A stretch of DNA of 64,000 bases from Massilia sp. PAMC28688 (GTDB lineage: Bacteria > Pseudomonadota > Gammaproteobacteria > Burkholderiales > Burkholderiaceae_D), in the NCBI RefSeq assembly GCF_019443445.1, contig NZ_CP080378.1, positions 3,100,001-3,164,000 on the forward strand, read 5' to 3'. The position numbers and the translations under genes are program-made. Under the pieces are notes generated by a model. That model saw only the letters and a list, made by a program, of their open reading frames with translations, did no database searches and was not told the origin of the DNA. Positions 9,750 through 19,526 of the stretch are shown piece after piece (position 1 is the stretch's first letter; each line of letters opens with the position of its first letter).

Positions 9750-9925
9750 CACCCTGCGGTGTTCGCGATTGCCATATATTCCTTGAACCATTTATGTGCA
9801 TCGGTTGCGGAAATTTGTTCGATGGGAGTGAGCGTCGCTCGTTCGACGAACCCGAAATTGAACTAACTGTGACCACCTTGAACCATTAGGTTCGGGATGC
9901 CGGCAAAAACGGCACAGGCGGGGCA
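9750..9925 (+). ncRNA. ssrS: 6S RNA
   Basis: About 176 nt between zapA and the next gene, the standard site of 6S RNA. The 5' part CCCTGCGGTGTTCGC and the 3' part with CACCTTGAACCA, GGTTC and GGCACAGGCGGGG match the conserved ends of proteobacterial 6S RNA. The ends pair: CCCTGC (9752-9757) with GCGGGG (9918-9923, one G-U), then TGT with ACA. 6S RNA mimics an open promoter and binds sigma70 RNA polymerase in stationary phase. The exact ends are estimated. A Rfam covariance search would settle them. Confidence 0.88.
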
Positions 9926-9937
9926 CTTATTACGTAA

Positions 9938-9975
9938 AGCGGTTGCGAGCATTCGGTGCGCAACCGTTTTTTTTA
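9938..9975 (+). terminator. Intrinsic terminator after 6S RNA
   Basis: CGGTTGCG (9940-9947) pairs with CGCAACCG (9959-9966), followed by eight T residues. It lies just before the EVE-domain gene and would end the zapA/6S transcripts. Confidence 0.85.
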
Positions 9976-9987
9976 TGGGCAAGGCAT

Positions 9988-10452
<465 letters not shown>

Positions 10453-10541
10453 TGCCAATTGCTAGCCGGATAAACAGTAGCGGCTGAAAGCGATAGAATG
10501 CTTCCCTCGCGGGCCAGGCCCGACTGCATGGGCGGAACACG

Positions 10542-11366
10542 ATGGACTGGACGCTGGTATTAATACTGCTGTTGATGGGAACCGGCGGCGGCTTTGCGGC
10601 CGGCTTTCTCGGCGTGGGCGGGGGCATGGTGCTGGTGCCTTTCGTGACCATGATCTTTGCCGCGCGCGGCTTTCCGCCCGCAATCGTGGTCCACATGGCC
10701 ATTGCCACCTCGCTGGCCACGATCCTGTTTACTTCCCTGTCCTCGGTGCGCGCCCACCACCTGCACGGCGCCGTGCGCTGGCCCATCGTGCTGCTGATCG
10801 CGCCCGGCATCGTGGTCGGTTCCTGGATAGGTCCTTACTTCGCCAAGCAGCTCGATACGTCCCTGCTGGCGCTGGTATTCGGCCTGTTCGTGGCGTTCTC
10901 GGCCACCCAGATGATCTTGAACCGCAAGCCCTCGCCGTCGCGCGAGCTGCCGGGACCGGCCGGCATGTTTGCCGCCGGCGCCACCATCGGCACGGTCTCG
11001 GGCCTGGTGGGCGCGGGCGGGGGCTTCCTGTCGGTGCCGTTCATGAGCTGGTGCAACGTCAAGATGCACAATGCGGTCGCCACCAGCGCGGCGATCGGCT
11101 TTCCCATTGCCCTGTCGGGCACGCTGTCCAATATTTACCATGGCTGGAACGAGCAGGGCTTGCCGGCCCATTCGCTCGGCTACATTTATGTGCCGGCGCT
11201 GCTGGTCATTGCCGCGGCCAGCGTCACCATGGCGCCGGTGGGCGCGCGCGCGGCGCACCGCATGCCGGTCGCCAAGCTCAAGCGCATCTTCGCCATGGTG
11301 CTGTACTGCCTGTCGGCCTACATGCTGTGGAAGGCGGCCAGCAGTGCCGGTCTGCTGAACGCTTGA
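10542..11366 (+). CDS. TauE/SafE family permease (sulfite/anion exporter)
   Basis: A 274-residue membrane protein with about eight transmembrane segments. Two homologous halves each carry a Gly-rich motif (GFLGVGGGMVLVPF at ~25 and GLVGAGGGFLSVPF at ~155), the hallmark of TauE/SafE proteins. Members move sulfite, sulfonates or other organic anions; the substrate cannot be read from sequence. It stands alone, convergent with lgt, whose stop codon is only 6 bp away. Confidence 0.9.
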   Translation: MDWTLVLILLLMGTGGGFAAGFLGVGGGMVLVPFVTMIFAARGFPPAIVVHMAIATSLATILFTSLSSVRAHHLHGAVRWPIVLLIAPGIVVGSWIGPYFAKQLDTSLLALVFGLFVAFSATQMILNRKPSPSRELPGPAGMFAAGATIGTVSGLVGAGGGFLSVPFMSWCNVKMHNAVATSAAIGFPIALSGTLSNIYHGWNEQGLPAHSLGYIYVPALLVIAAASVTMAPVGARAAHRMPVAKLKRIFAMVLYCLSAYMLWKAASSAGLLNA

Positions 11367-11372
11367 CGACGC

Positions 11373-12179
11373 TTAAGCCCGGGCCGGCTGCCGGCCGCCC
11401 TGGCGATACGCCCAGGCCAGCATCAGCAATGCGCCAATGATCATGGGCAGCGACAATACCTGGCCCGAGGTGATCGGCAAGCCTGCCACTTCGATCTGCC
11501 AGTCGGGCACGCGGAAGTATTCCGTGAAGAAGCGCGCGCAGCCATAGAGCAGGGCAAACATGGCGCCCACCGCCAGGCGCGGGCGGGCCTTGCGCGAAAA
11601 CATCCACAGGATCACGAACACCATCAAGCCGTCAACGATCATCTGGTACAGCGGTGACGGATGACGCGGGCCTTCCACCCCCGGCCACAGCATGGCCCAT
11701 GGCAGGCTGGGGTCGGCCAGGCGGCCCGGCAGTTCGGCATTGATGAAGTTGCCCAGGCGTCCGGCGGCATAACCGAGCGGCACCAAGGGGGCGATGAAAT
11801 CCCATACGTCCAGCACATGGCGGCCGCTCTTGCGCGCCCACAGCGACATGGCGATCAGCACGCCAAGGAAACCGCCGTGGAACGACATGCCGCCCTCCCA
11901 CAGCTTCAGGATGCGCAATGGTTCGAGCAGCAGGTGCGGCTGATAGAACAGCACTTCACCGAGGCGCCCGCCCACGACCACGCCGAGCATGCCGTAGAAC
12001 AGCATGTCGTCCAGGTCCTCGTTCTTCCAGCCCTGGGCGGCAATGTGCGGCTGGCGCACCCGCACCCGGCCCAGCAGGATAAAGGTGGCAAAGGCGATGA
12101 CGTACATGATGCCGTACCAGTGGACTGGCCACGAGAAGATCGTAAAGGCAACGGGATCAGGCTGCGGGTGAATCAGCAT
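11373..12179 (-). CDS. lgt: Prolipoprotein diacylglyceryl transferase
   Basis: A 268-residue inner-membrane enzyme that moves diacylglycerol from phosphatidylglycerol to the lipobox cysteine of prolipoproteins, the first step of lipoprotein maturation. It shows the N-terminal VHWYGIMYVIAF segment, MSFHGGFLGV with the conserved His, and the Lgt signature GRLGNFINAELPGR. About seven membrane helices are predicted. Its start overlaps the end of the LysR gene by 23 bp, so the two genes may be co-transcribed. Confidence 0.97.
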   Translation of the reverse strand: MLIHPQPDPVAFTIFSWPVHWYGIMYVIAFATFILLGRVRVRQPHIAAQGWKNEDLDDMLFYGMLGVVVGGRLGEVLFYQPHLLLEPLRILKLWEGGMSFHGGFLGVLIAMSLWARKSGRHVLDVWDFIAPLVPLGYAAGRLGNFINAELPGRLADPSLPWAMLWPGVEGPRHPSPLYQMIVDGLMVFVILWMFSRKARPRLAVGAMFALLYGCARFFTEYFRVPDWQIEVAGLPITSGQVLSLPMIIGALLMLAWAYRQGGRQPARA

Positions 12180-13065
12180 TGGTGTGGTTCCTCAATAATT
12201 CCAAAAAGCCTTGCAGGACGGGCGAGGTATTGTCGCGGCGCCACGCCAGTCCGGTTTCGACCAGCGGGGTGGTATCGCGCAGCGCCCGGTATTCTACGCC
12301 GGGGCGCATCAGGTTCGACACGGATTGTGGCACAAGTGCCATGCCCATGCCCGCAGAGACCAGCCCGACGATGGTTTGCATCTGGATTGCTTCCTGCCCG
12401 ATGGCGGGCGTGACGCCGGCTGCGGCAAAGCAGGCCAGGATGGCATCGTGCAGGGCCGGCGCTATTGGGCGCGGGAAAATGATCAGCGGCAGCGGCGGCA
12501 CATCGCGCAGCCATACCGCGCCTGCGGGCATGGTGCCGCCGGGGGCGGCCAGGATCAGCGGCTCGCTCAGCACCGGCAGGTAATCAAGCTGCGCGCGGGC
12601 CTTGTCGGGCAAGGGCGGGATCAGGAGGCCGGCATCGATGCGCGCGTGCAGCAGATCGTCGAGCTGGCGGTCCGATGTCGCTTCCTGCAAGATGATCTGC
12701 ACCTGCGGGTACTGGCTGCGGTAAAGGCGCAGGAAGGGGGGCAGCACGCTGTAATCGGCGGAGGACACGAAGTTGAGCAGCAGGCGGCCCGCTTCCCCCG
12801 CGGCGGCGCGGCGCACCAGTTCCGGCAGCTCGCCGGCCTGCGCCAGCATGCGCCGCGCCTCGGGCAGCAGGGCGTCACCGGCTGGCGTGAGCGTGACGTT
12901 GCGGCGATTGCGCAGGAACAGCGCTGCGCCCAGCAAGTCTTCCAGGCCCTGGATGGCTTGCGACAAGGGCGGCTGGGTCATGTGCAGGCGCTCTGCCGCT
13001 TTCCCGAAATGCAGCTCCTCGGCGACGGCGACGAAGTAGCGCAGCTGGCGCAGTTCGACATTCAT
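12157..13065 (-). CDS. LysR family transcriptional regulator
   Basis: A 302-residue LTTR. The N-terminal helix-turn-helix reads LRQLRYFVAVAEELHFGKAAERL, then MTQPPLSQAIQ; the effector domain follows from ~90. The ATG at 13065 fits the family start; a longer frame to 13200 would run through the promoter region. It is divergent from ilvD, with a TGATA-N9-TATCA site between them, which suggests control of ilvD or autoregulation. Its 3' end overlaps lgt by 23 bp. The inducer is unknown. Confidence 0.93.
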   Translation of the reverse strand: MNVELRQLRYFVAVAEELHFGKAAERLHMTQPPLSQAIQGLEDLLGAALFLRNRRNVTLTPAGDALLPEARRMLAQAGELPELVRRAAAGEAGRLLLNFVSSADYSVLPPFLRLYRSQYPQVQIILQEATSDRQLDDLLHARIDAGLLIPPLPDKARAQLDYLPVLSEPLILAAPGGTMPAGAVWLRDVPPLPLIIFPRPIAPALHDAILACFAAAGVTPAIGQEAIQMQTIVGLVSAGMGMALVPQSVSNLMRPGVEYRALRDTTPLVETGLAWRRDNTSPVLQGFLELLRNHTNADSPAA

Positions 13066-13096
13066 TGATACGTCTTTCGATTCATAGTGCTGCCTA

Positions 13097-13115
13097 TGAT
13101 ATCTTAAACGTATCA
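13097..13115. promoter_or_regulatory. Candidate LysR-type regulator box
   Basis: TGATA (13097-13101), nine bases, TATCA (13111-13115). The inner bases give ATA-N9-TAT, that is the LTTR T-N11-A pattern. It lies 32 bp from the LysR start and 84 bp from the ilvD start, the usual place for an activator or autoregulatory site. Confidence 0.6.
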
Positions 13116-13198
13116 CAGGCACGTAAATCTTATATTTGACTTGCCCTTGCCGGCGCGGCATGCTTTCACCATCGTTACTTACCTTCACGGAGTCCACC

Positions 13199-14884
13199 AT
13201 GGCAGACCAGCCGCGCTACAACCGCCGATCCCGCAACATTACCGAAGGCGTGTCGCGCAGCCCGAACCGCTCCATGTACTACGCCATGGGCTACCAGGAA
13301 GAAGACTTCAGCAAGCCCATGATCGGCGTGGCCAATGGCCATTCCACCATCACGCCATGCAATTCCGGCCTGCAAAAGCTGGCCGACATCGCGATTTCCA
13401 CCATCAAGGGTGCGGGCGGCAATCCCCAGGTGTTCGGCACGCCCACCATTTCCGACGGCATGTCGATGGGCACGGAAGGCATGAAGTATTCGCTGATCTC
13501 GCGCGAAGTCATTGCCGACTGTATTGAAACGGCCGTCAACGGCCAGTGGATGGATGGCGTCGTGGTCATTGGCGGCTGCGACAAGAACATGCCGGGCGGG
13601 ATGATCGCCCTGGCCCGCACCAATGTGCCCGGCATTTATATCTATGGCGGTACCATCAAGCCGGGCAACTGGAAGGGCAAGGACCTGACCATCGTCTCGG
13701 CCTTTGAAGCGGTGGGCGAATTCACGGCCGGGCGCATGTCCAAGGAAGACTTTGACGGCATCGAGCGCAATGCCTGCCCGTCGGCCGGTTCCTGCGGCGG
13801 CATGTACACGGCCAACACCATGTCCTCTTCCTTCGAGGCGCTCGGCATGGGTCTGCTGTATTCCTCCACCATGGCCAACCCGGACGATGAAAAGGTCGGC
13901 TCGGCTGCCGAATCGGCGCGCGTGCTGGTCGAAGCGGTCAAGCGCGACTTGAAGCCGCGCGACATCATCACCCGCAAGTCGATTGAAAATGCCGTGTCGC
14001 TCATCATGGCCACGGGCGGCTCCACCAACGCCGTGCTGCATTACCTGGCCATCGCCCACGCGGCCGAAGTGGAATGGACCATTGACGACTTCGAGCGCAT
14101 CCGCCGCAAGGTGCCCGTGATCTGCAACCTCAAGCCATCGGGCCAGTATGTCGCCACCGATTTGCACAAGGCAGGCGGCGTGCCGCAGGTGCTGAAGATT
14201 TTGCTTGACGCCGGCCTGCTGCACGGCGACTGCATCACCATCACCGGCCGCACCATGGCCGAGGAACTGGCGCATGTGCCATCGGTGCCGCGCGCCGATC
14301 AGGATGTCATCCGCACCATCGACAAGGCGCTGTACGCCCAGGGTCACCTGGCGATCCTGAAAGGCAACCTGTCACCGGAAGGCTGCGTGGCCAAGATCAC
14401 GGGCTTGAAAAATCCCGTCATCACCGGTCCGGCGCGCGTGTTCAATGATGAATACACGGCCATGGACGCGATCCTGGCCGACGCCATCAAACCGGGCGAC
14501 GTGCTGGTGATGCGCTACCTGGGACCGAAGGGCGGCCCGGGCATGCCGGAAATGCTGGCACCCACCGCGGCCCTGATCGGCAAGGGCCTGGGCGAGTCGG
14601 TCGGCCTGATCACGGATGGCCGCTTCTCCGGCGGTACCTGGGGCATGGTGGTAGGCCACGTGGCGCCGGAAGCGTTCGACGGCGGCACCATCGCGCTGGT
14701 GGAAGAGGGCGACTCGGTCACCATCGACGCCCACCAGCAGCTGATCCAGCTCAATGTGCCGGACGAGGAAATCGCCCGCCGCCGCGCCCTGTGGACCCGT
14801 CCCGCACCCCGCTACACGCGCGGGGTGCTGGCCAAGTTCGCGGCCCTGGCGGCCAGCGCCAGCAAGGGCGCCGTCACGGGCTGA
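13199..14884 (+). CDS. ilvD: Dihydroxy-acid dehydratase
   Basis: A 561-residue iron-sulfur dehydratase acting on 2,3-dihydroxy-3-methylvalerate and -isovalerate in isoleucine, valine and pantothenate synthesis. Cluster and active-site signatures are present: GGCDKNMPG near 123 and [15 protein letters not shown] near 193, and the C-terminal [18 protein letters not shown]. The ATG at 13199 was chosen for its fit to the family N-terminus ([17 protein letters not shown]) and the GGAG upstream. No other ilv gene is close by. Confidence 0.97.
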   Translation: MADQPRYNRRSRNITEGVSRSPNRSMYYAMGYQEEDFSKPMIGVANGHSTITPCNSGLQKLADIAISTIKGAGGNPQVFGTPTISDGMSMGTEGMKYSLISREVIADCIETAVNGQWMDGVVVIGGCDKNMPGGMIALARTNVPGIYIYGGTIKPGNWKGKDLTIVSAFEAVGEFTAGRMSKEDFDGIERNACPSAGSCGGMYTANTMSSSFEALGMGLLYSSTMANPDDEKVGSAAESARVLVEAVKRDLKPRDIITRKSIENAVSLIMATGGSTNAVLHYLAIAHAAEVEWTIDDFERIRRKVPVICNLKPSGQYVATDLHKAGGVPQVLKILLDAGLLHGDCITITGRTMAEELAHVPSVPRADQDVIRTIDKALYAQGHLAILKGNLSPEGCVAKITGLKNPVITGPARVFNDEYTAMDAILADAIKPGDVLVMRYLGPKGGPGMPEMLAPTAALIGKGLGESVGLITDGRFSGGTWGMVVGHVAPEAFDGGTIALVEEGDSVTIDAHQQLIQLNVPDEEIARRRALWTRPAPRYTRGVLAKFAALAASASKGAVTG

Positions 14885-15010
14885 CGACGCCACGCTCCGG
14901 CACACAACAGTCGGCATACTTACAACAAAAATTGATGCCTTTGTTCAATTTTCTTGCGTCTAAGTTGTCGATTGTTTAACCTGTCTGCTTATTCACGAGT
15001 TGGAGCAGGC

Positions 15011-15778
15011 ATGCCATTTCTGGGCGTCGGGGTGCACATCCTCATTGCGTTGTTTTTCGCTGTTCACGCCGTGCGCACCGGCAAGCAGCTGTTCTGGCTG
15101 CTGATCCTGTTCTCGTTTCCCCTCATCGGCAGCGTGGTGTATTTCCTGGCCATCTACCTGCCGCAAAGCCGGCTGGAGCGGACCATCAGCCTGGCGGGCA
15201 GGGCGGTAGCCAAGCGGCTCGATCCGGGCCGCGACCTGCGCGAAGCCACCGACGCCTTTGCCTTGACGCCGACGGCGCACAACCAGACCCGGCTGGCCGC
15301 AGCCATGCTGGCAGCCGGGATGTCCGCGCAAGCGGTGGAGCAGTTTGACGCCTGCCTGCAGGGGCCGTTTGCGAACGATCCGGATATTCGCTTGGGAGCG
15401 GCGCGCGCGCGGCTGGCCAACGGCCAGGCCGAGCAGGCCGCCGCCATGCTGAAGGAGTTACGGCGCACCCATCCGGCTTTTCGTGCCGAGGCGGTCGGGC
15501 TGGCGCTGGCCCAGTGCTTCGCCGCGGCCGGCATGCGGGAACAGGCGGGCGCTGAATATGCTTACCTGGTCGAACACTTTCCCAGTGTGGAGTTCCGGGT
15601 GGAATATGCGATCTGGGCGCTATCGTGCAACGACCAGCTGGCCGCGAACGCCCAGCTGCAGCATGTGGAGCAATCGCGCAAACACATGACCAGGCATGCG
15701 CGCGAGCTGCATGCGCCGCTGTTCAAGCGGCTCGACGATGCGCGCAAGGAACACCGCGCTACCGGCGCGACGGCTTGA
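15011..15778 (+). CDS. Membrane-anchored tetratricopeptide-like protein
   Basis: A 255-residue protein. Residues 1-50 hold two hydrophobic helices with a short turn, resembling the N-terminal membrane part of cardiolipin synthases (PLDc_N). The remainder is all helical with TPR-like 34-residue units (for example AAMLAAGMSAQAVEQFDACL and LAQCFAAAGMREQAGAEYAYL). The ATG at 15011 has GGAG before it, while the longer frame has none. The cytoplasmic TPR part probably docks other proteins; the role is unknown. The gene stands alone between ilvD and the Trp-rich protein. Confidence 0.8.
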   Translation: MPFLGVGVHILIALFFAVHAVRTGKQLFWLLILFSFPLIGSVVYFLAIYLPQSRLERTISLAGRAVAKRLDPGRDLREATDAFALTPTAHNQTRLAAAMLAAGMSAQAVEQFDACLQGPFANDPDIRLGAARARLANGQAEQAAAMLKELRRTHPAFRAEAVGLALAQCFAAAGMREQAGAEYAYLVEHFPSVEFRVEYAIWALSCNDQLAANAQLQHVEQSRKHMTRHARELHAPLFKRLDDARKEHRATGATA

Positions 15779-15823
15779 GATAAGAGGACGCTACCGCGGG
15801 CACCGCCGGCTACCCGGCAGTGC

Positions 15824-16057
15824 TTATTTGCGCTTGTTCTGCTGCTCAAAGGTATTCTTCAAGCGCGCCTGGCGCCGCTCTTCGTCGAGCTTGTGGTCCT
15901 TCTTCTTGTCAAGACCGAGCATTTTCTCGATGAATTCGAACCAGATGAAGGCCAGCACCATCAGGCCAATGATCCAGCCCCAGGACATGGTGCCGAACTT
16001 CCACACTTCAAAATACTTCAGCCCGACCAGGGCAACGATCAACAAAATCAACGGCAT
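15824..16057 (-). CDS. Small Trp-rich membrane protein (TIGR04438-like)
   Basis: A 77-residue protein with two hydrophobic segments (residues ~3-15 and ~25-45) rich in Trp and Phe (YFEVWKF, MSWGWIIG, FIWFEF), followed by a very basic and charged tail (LDKKKDHKLDEERRQARLK). This matches the small Trp-rich family widespread in Burkholderiales, which has no assigned function. It is translated from a strong GAGGAG site. It supports the assignment of the organism to Burkholderiales. Confidence 0.82.
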   Translation of the reverse strand: MPLILLIVALVGLKYFEVWKFGTMSWGWIIGLMVLAFIWFEFIEKMLGLDKKKDHKLDEERRQARLKNTFEQQNKRK

Positions 16058-16234
16058 GGGACGCTCCTCACAGATCCTCCCATCTTACAAAGGATTTCCT
16101 TGCTCTTGGGTATTATTCGCTGACTTTCGCGTCAACCGTGGCGTAGCGGTAACCGTTGTAACAAAAAGGCCGGCTGCATGTGGCCTTGCAACAAACGCGG
16201 TAGAATCATCGCAGTTGTCACCCTGGAGAGAAAC

Positions 16235-16543
16235 ATGAAGCGTTCGTTGATGTTGTGTGTGGTGCTGTCGGCGCTGGCGTCGTCAAGCGCAATGGCAAGC
16301 CCTGACCTGGCCAAGGCCAAAAATTGCATGGCATGCCACGCCGTCGCAAGCAAGCTGGTCGGCCCTGCATTCAAGGACGTGGGCGCCAAGTACGCAGGCC
16401 AGAAGGATGCCGAAGCCAAGCTCGTTGGCAAGGTCCTCAAAGGCGGCGCCGGTGCCTGGGGTGCCGTACCGATGCCGGCCAACCCGCAGGTGAGCGATGC
16501 CGAAGCGCGCGCCCTGGTCAAGTGGATCCTGGCGCAAAAATAA
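16235..16543 (+). CDS. Periplasmic cytochrome c (c551/c552 type)
   Basis: A 102-residue class I cytochrome c. A signal peptide of ~20 residues ends at AMA-S. The haem is attached at CMACH (33-37), and the second axial ligand is the Met in VPMPAN. The mature protein of ~82 residues is the size of c551/c552 electron carriers that feed terminal oxidases or denitrification enzymes. The ATG at 16235 follows TGGAGAG. A strong terminator comes right after the gene, so it is monocistronic. Confidence 0.93.
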   Translation: MKRSLMLCVVLSALASSSAMASPDLAKAKNCMACHAVASKLVGPAFKDVGAKYAGQKDAEAKLVGKVLKGGAGAWGAVPMPANPQVSDAEARALVKWILAQK

Positions 16544-16558
16544 TCTTGCCCGCATAGT

Positions 16559-16599
16559 AAAACGCGCTGTTCAGGTCAACTGGACAGCGCGTTTTTTTT
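16559..16599. terminator. Intrinsic terminator after cytochrome c gene
   Basis: AACGCGCTGT (16561-16570) pairs with ACAGCGCGTT (16584-16593), extended inward by further pairs, then a run of T. The preceding A residues are few, so it mainly serves the rightward gene, though it could also stop the convergent gene at 16640. Confidence 0.88.
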
Positions 16600-16639
16600 C
16601 GTCCCTGCCGCGGCGGCGGCAGGGCGTTTAGTTGACGAC

Positions 16640-17776
16640 TTATTTGATCACGTCAAGCTTGGTCCGCTGGCCATTCTTGAACGTGTACAGGGTCAGCGCG
16701 CCATCCTTGATATCGCCCTTCGGGTCGAACTGGATCAGGCCGGTCACGCCCTGGTACTTGATCTTCTTCAGTTCCGGCAGGTACTTGGCAGGATCAGCCG
16801 ACTTGGCATTCTGCATCGCGGTTGCCATGACCATCACCGAGTCGTACACATACGGCGCATACAGCTGCACGGGGACATTGAAGCGCTTCTTGAAACGCTC
16901 CGAGAAATCGGCCAGCACCTTTTCCTGTGGCCCCATCACGCCGCCAGCCTCGGCGCAGGTCACGGTACCGTCGCCCAGGGCCGCCCCGGCCAGGCGGATC
17001 ATGGCCTGGGTGCACACGCCGTCGCCACCCATGAACCGGGCGTTGATGCCGAGCGCGCGCATCTGCTTGAGCATCGGGCCGCCCACTGCATCCATGCCGC
17101 CGAAGAAGACCAGGTCAGGCTTCTTGGCTTTCAGGGAAGTCAGGATGGCGGTGAAATCCGTGGCCTTGTCGGTGGTGAACTCCTTGGCAACGATCTTGAC
17201 GCCCGGCGCGCGCACGTTGCGGGCAAATTCGCCGGCAACACCCTGGCCGTAGGCCGTGCGGTCATCGATCACGGCAATATTCTTGGCGCCCAGCTTGGTC
17301 ACAGCATATTTGCCCAGTGTGCCGCCCAGCTTGTTGTCATTGGCCACCACCCGGAATGCGCCGGGGAAGCCTTGCTTGGTGTACATGGGCTGGGTGGACG
17401 ATGGCGAAATCTGCGGGATGCCGTGGTCGTTGTAGATTTTCGATGCCGGCACCGTGGTGCCCGAGTTCAGGTGGCCGATCACGCCGTTGACCTTGGCATC
17501 GACCAGCTTCTGGGCGACCGAGGTGCCTTGCTTGGGATCGGCGCCGTCATCTTCGGTGACCAGCTGGAAGGTGACCTTTTTGCCATTGATCGTGAAGCCC
17601 TTGGCATTCAATTCCTCGATCGCCATCCTTGCGCCATTTTCATTATCCTTGCCGAGGTGGGCGCTGGCGCCGGAGATCGGGCCGACATGGCCAATCTTGA
17701 CAACTTCCTGGGCGCTGGCCGAGCCGGTAAAGGCAAGGGCGATGGCGAGGGGGATCAGTTTGGTCGTGAACTGCAT
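16640..17776 (-). CDS. Branched-chain amino acid ABC transporter substrate-binding protein (LivK-like)
   Basis: A 378-residue periplasmic binding protein. A signal peptide ends at ASA-QE. The mature part starts VVKIGHVGPISGASAHLGKDNENGA-like, the standard opening of the Leu/Ile/Val-binding family, and contains GTTVPASKIYNDHGIPQIS. The second ATG (17776) was preferred: GGAGA stands six bases before it, while it would touch the ATG at 17782. No permease or ATPase gene is nearby, so it must work with components encoded elsewhere. Confidence 0.92.
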   Translation of the reverse strand: MQFTTKLIPLAIALAFTGSASAQEVVKIGHVGPISGASAHLGKDNENGARMAIEELNAKGFTINGKKVTFQLVTEDDGADPKQGTSVAQKLVDAKVNGVIGHLNSGTTVPASKIYNDHGIPQISPSSTQPMYTKQGFPGAFRVVANDNKLGGTLGKYAVTKLGAKNIAVIDDRTAYGQGVAGEFARNVRAPGVKIVAKEFTTDKATDFTAILTSLKAKKPDLVFFGGMDAVGGPMLKQMRALGINARFMGGDGVCTQAMIRLAGAALGDGTVTCAEAGGVMGPQEKVLADFSERFKKRFNVPVQLYAPYVYDSVMVMATAMQNAKSADPAKYLPELKKIKYQGVTGLIQFDPKGDIKDGALTLYTFKNGQRTKLDVIK

Positions 17777-18007
17777 GGGCATTCTCCAATGTTTTAATAA
17801 TCAACTACGTGAAACAGCGCTTGTGGCGCGGATAGACGAAATTTTTGTAGGGCAAAAGGTACAACAAATTGCCGGATTCGCAAAGCCGATTGTCCGCCGG
17901 CGTCAGCCGGACACGCGTCTTCCCTCCACAAACGTGTCAATCACGCTTCTGGTGGACGCCGTTGGCTGGCGCTACGGACAATATTGTAAGCAGTTGAAAG
18001 CGAAACG

Positions 18008-18418
18008 CTATTTCTTTAGCGCTTGCAGGTGGGCCACTTCCTGGGCCACGGCGCGCACCACGATCTTTTCAATCGTGGCCTGCAATCCCACCCGGATTTC
18101 GCTGGTGAGGCCGGCGATGGCGTGAGTGAGCACTTCCTCCATGCTGTCGCGCAGGCGCTGCTCGAGCACAAAATCGACCCGGCCCTGCAACTGCTGCAGG
18201 ATGCGTTCGGACAGGCGCCGCTCCAGCAGGTTCCACTCCGGCTCGCTCCAGCTGTCGATGGCGCGCGCTTCCAGCGCCCCGGTCAGCACGTCCTGCACGG
18301 GCAGCTGCCGCGGGGCCTCGGCCTTGACCGGGGCAGGCGGCGGGGCCGGCTCCGGTTCGTCGGTAAATACTTCCGTCAATACCGGGATGCTGTTGTCGAA
18401 CGCGTGGTTCTGGGTCAT
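18008..18418 (-). CDS. Unrecognised acidic/helical protein downstream of holC
   Basis: A 136-residue protein with a Pro/Glu-rich N-terminal third (EPEPAPPPAPVKAEAP) and a helical remainder (WSEPEWNLLERRLSERILQQLQGRV, continuing). No signal peptide or membrane helix is seen. It starts 2 bp after holC on the same strand, so it is co-transcribed and probably translationally coupled. In related Burkholderiales an unannotated gene often follows holC. A link to the replisome is only suggested by this position. Confidence 0.7.
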   Translation of the reverse strand: MTQNHAFDNSIPVLTEVFTDEPEPAPPPAPVKAEAPRQLPVQDVLTGALEARAIDSWSEPEWNLLERRLSERILQQLQGRVDFVLEQRLRDSMEEVLTHAIAGLTSEIRVGLQATIEKIVVRAVAQEVAHLQALKK

Positions 18419-18420
18419 GG

Positions 18421-18840
18421 TCAGGAGGCGACGAAGTGGGTGAGGGGATAGTCCTGCTTTTTATAGGCGGCATAGCGGCGCCGGCCGGCGGCCGCGTCCT
18501 GCTCGTCGGTCGAGATGATCTCGAACACGCGCTGGAAGCGATCAAGAGCGCCCGGCGTGGTCTGGGTCAGGTTGACCAGCATGTCGTAATGGGGAAACTC
18601 GGCATCGAGCGTATCGGTGACGATGATGGGCGAATGGGGCGCCAGCGCGTCACCGGCCAGGGCGTGGGGCAGAAAATCGGTCTCGCCCACCGTCCACAGC
18701 CCGGCGTTCAGGGCCGCCGCCTGGGCCGCATCGGCCGCCAGCAGCACCAGCTTGCCGCGCGCGCCGTAAGCCTTGCGCGCGAGACGGCAGGTGTAGCTGA
18801 CCTTGTCGCCAATATTGGTATGAAAGTCGATGCGCGTCAT
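18421..18840 (-). CDS. holC: DNA polymerase III subunit chi
   Basis: A 139-residue chi subunit. It opens MTRIDFHTNIGDKVSYTCRL and has the family core CRLARKAYGARGKLVLLA and SPIIVTDTLDAEFPHYDMLVNL. Chi links the clamp loader (with psi) to single-stranded DNA binding protein at the replication fork. The ATG at 18840 fits the family start; the longer frame overlaps the upstream gene. The usual upstream partner pepA is absent; instead a DUF4124/glutaredoxin-like gene ends 4 bp before. Confidence 0.93.
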   Translation of the reverse strand: MTRIDFHTNIGDKVSYTCRLARKAYGARGKLVLLAADAAQAAALNAGLWTVGETDFLPHALAGDALAPHSPIIVTDTLDAEFPHYDMLVNLTQTTPGALDRFQRVFEIISTDEQDAAAGRRRYAAYKKQDYPLTHFVAS

Positions 18841-18844
18841 TGGC

Positions 18845-19498
18845 TCAGAACTTGAAACCGGGCGGCGCATTGCGTGGTGGCGGCACGCGCGGCGTCTTGT
18901 CGGTGTCTTCTATTTCGTCATTCGGCACCGGCTTGGGGGCCGTTGCCGGTGCCGCCTTTGGCTGCGCCGGGGCGGCCGGCTGCGGTGCCGGATACTGGTA
19001 GTTGGACGGCAGCGCCTTTTTGGCCGGATACTGGGCGTGGGTCAGTGCGCTGTCCCAGCTCCCTACCTGGTAACCGGCAATTTTGGTGCGGCCCACGAGC
19101 AGCAGGGGCAGGCTGCCGTCGCCGCCCACCTCCTTGAGCTTTTCTTCGTCGCTGCCGTTATTCACGGTTTTTTCGGAAAACGGAATGCCCCGGTTTTTCA
19201 AATAGGTGCGGCCCATGTCGCAGCCGGCGCACGGCGAGGTGGTGTACAAGACGACCGGATGGTTGCGCACCGCGGTGGCCAGGACATACGGCAGTTCCAC
19301 CTCCACGCGCCCGCCGCTCATGGACTTGATCTGGGCCGGCTTGGCGTTGGCCGGCGGCGGCTGGTCGGTAAAGTGGGTCTTGCCGTTGGCGTCGACCCAC
19401 TTGTACATTTGCGCGCTGGCGCCGCCGGCAGCTGCCAGCAATGCCAGGCCCATGGCCAGATTGAAAAGTGCGCCGCGGCGCGGTGTTGCTGCCTTCAT
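18845..19498 (-). CDS. Exported DUF4124 plus glutaredoxin-like protein
   Basis: A 217-residue protein. The signal peptide ends near ASA-Q (about 29). A DUF4124 module follows (MYKWVDANGKTHFTDQPPP). Residues ~80-155 look like glutaredoxin, with the redox motif CAGC (TTSPCAGCDMGRTYLKNRGIPF) and LPLLLVGRTKIAGY holding the cis-Pro region. The last ~60 residues are Pro/Ala-rich. It is a candidate periplasmic thiol-disulfide protein. It lies directly before holC and ~28 bp after prlC on the same strand, so the block may be one transcript. Confidence 0.85.
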   Translation of the reverse strand: MKAATPRRGALFNLAMGLALLAAAGGASAQMYKWVDANGKTHFTDQPPPANAKPAQIKSMSGGRVEVELPYVLATAVRNHPVVLYTTSPCAGCDMGRTYLKNRGIPFSEKTVNNGSDEEKLKEVGGDGSLPLLLVGRTKIAGYQVGSWDSALTHAQYPAKKALPSNYQYPAPQPAAPAQPKAAPATAPKPVPNDEIEDTDKTPRVPPPRNAPPGFKF

Positions 19499-19526
19499 AT
19501 TTCTCTCTCCTGCGGGCCGGTCCTGG

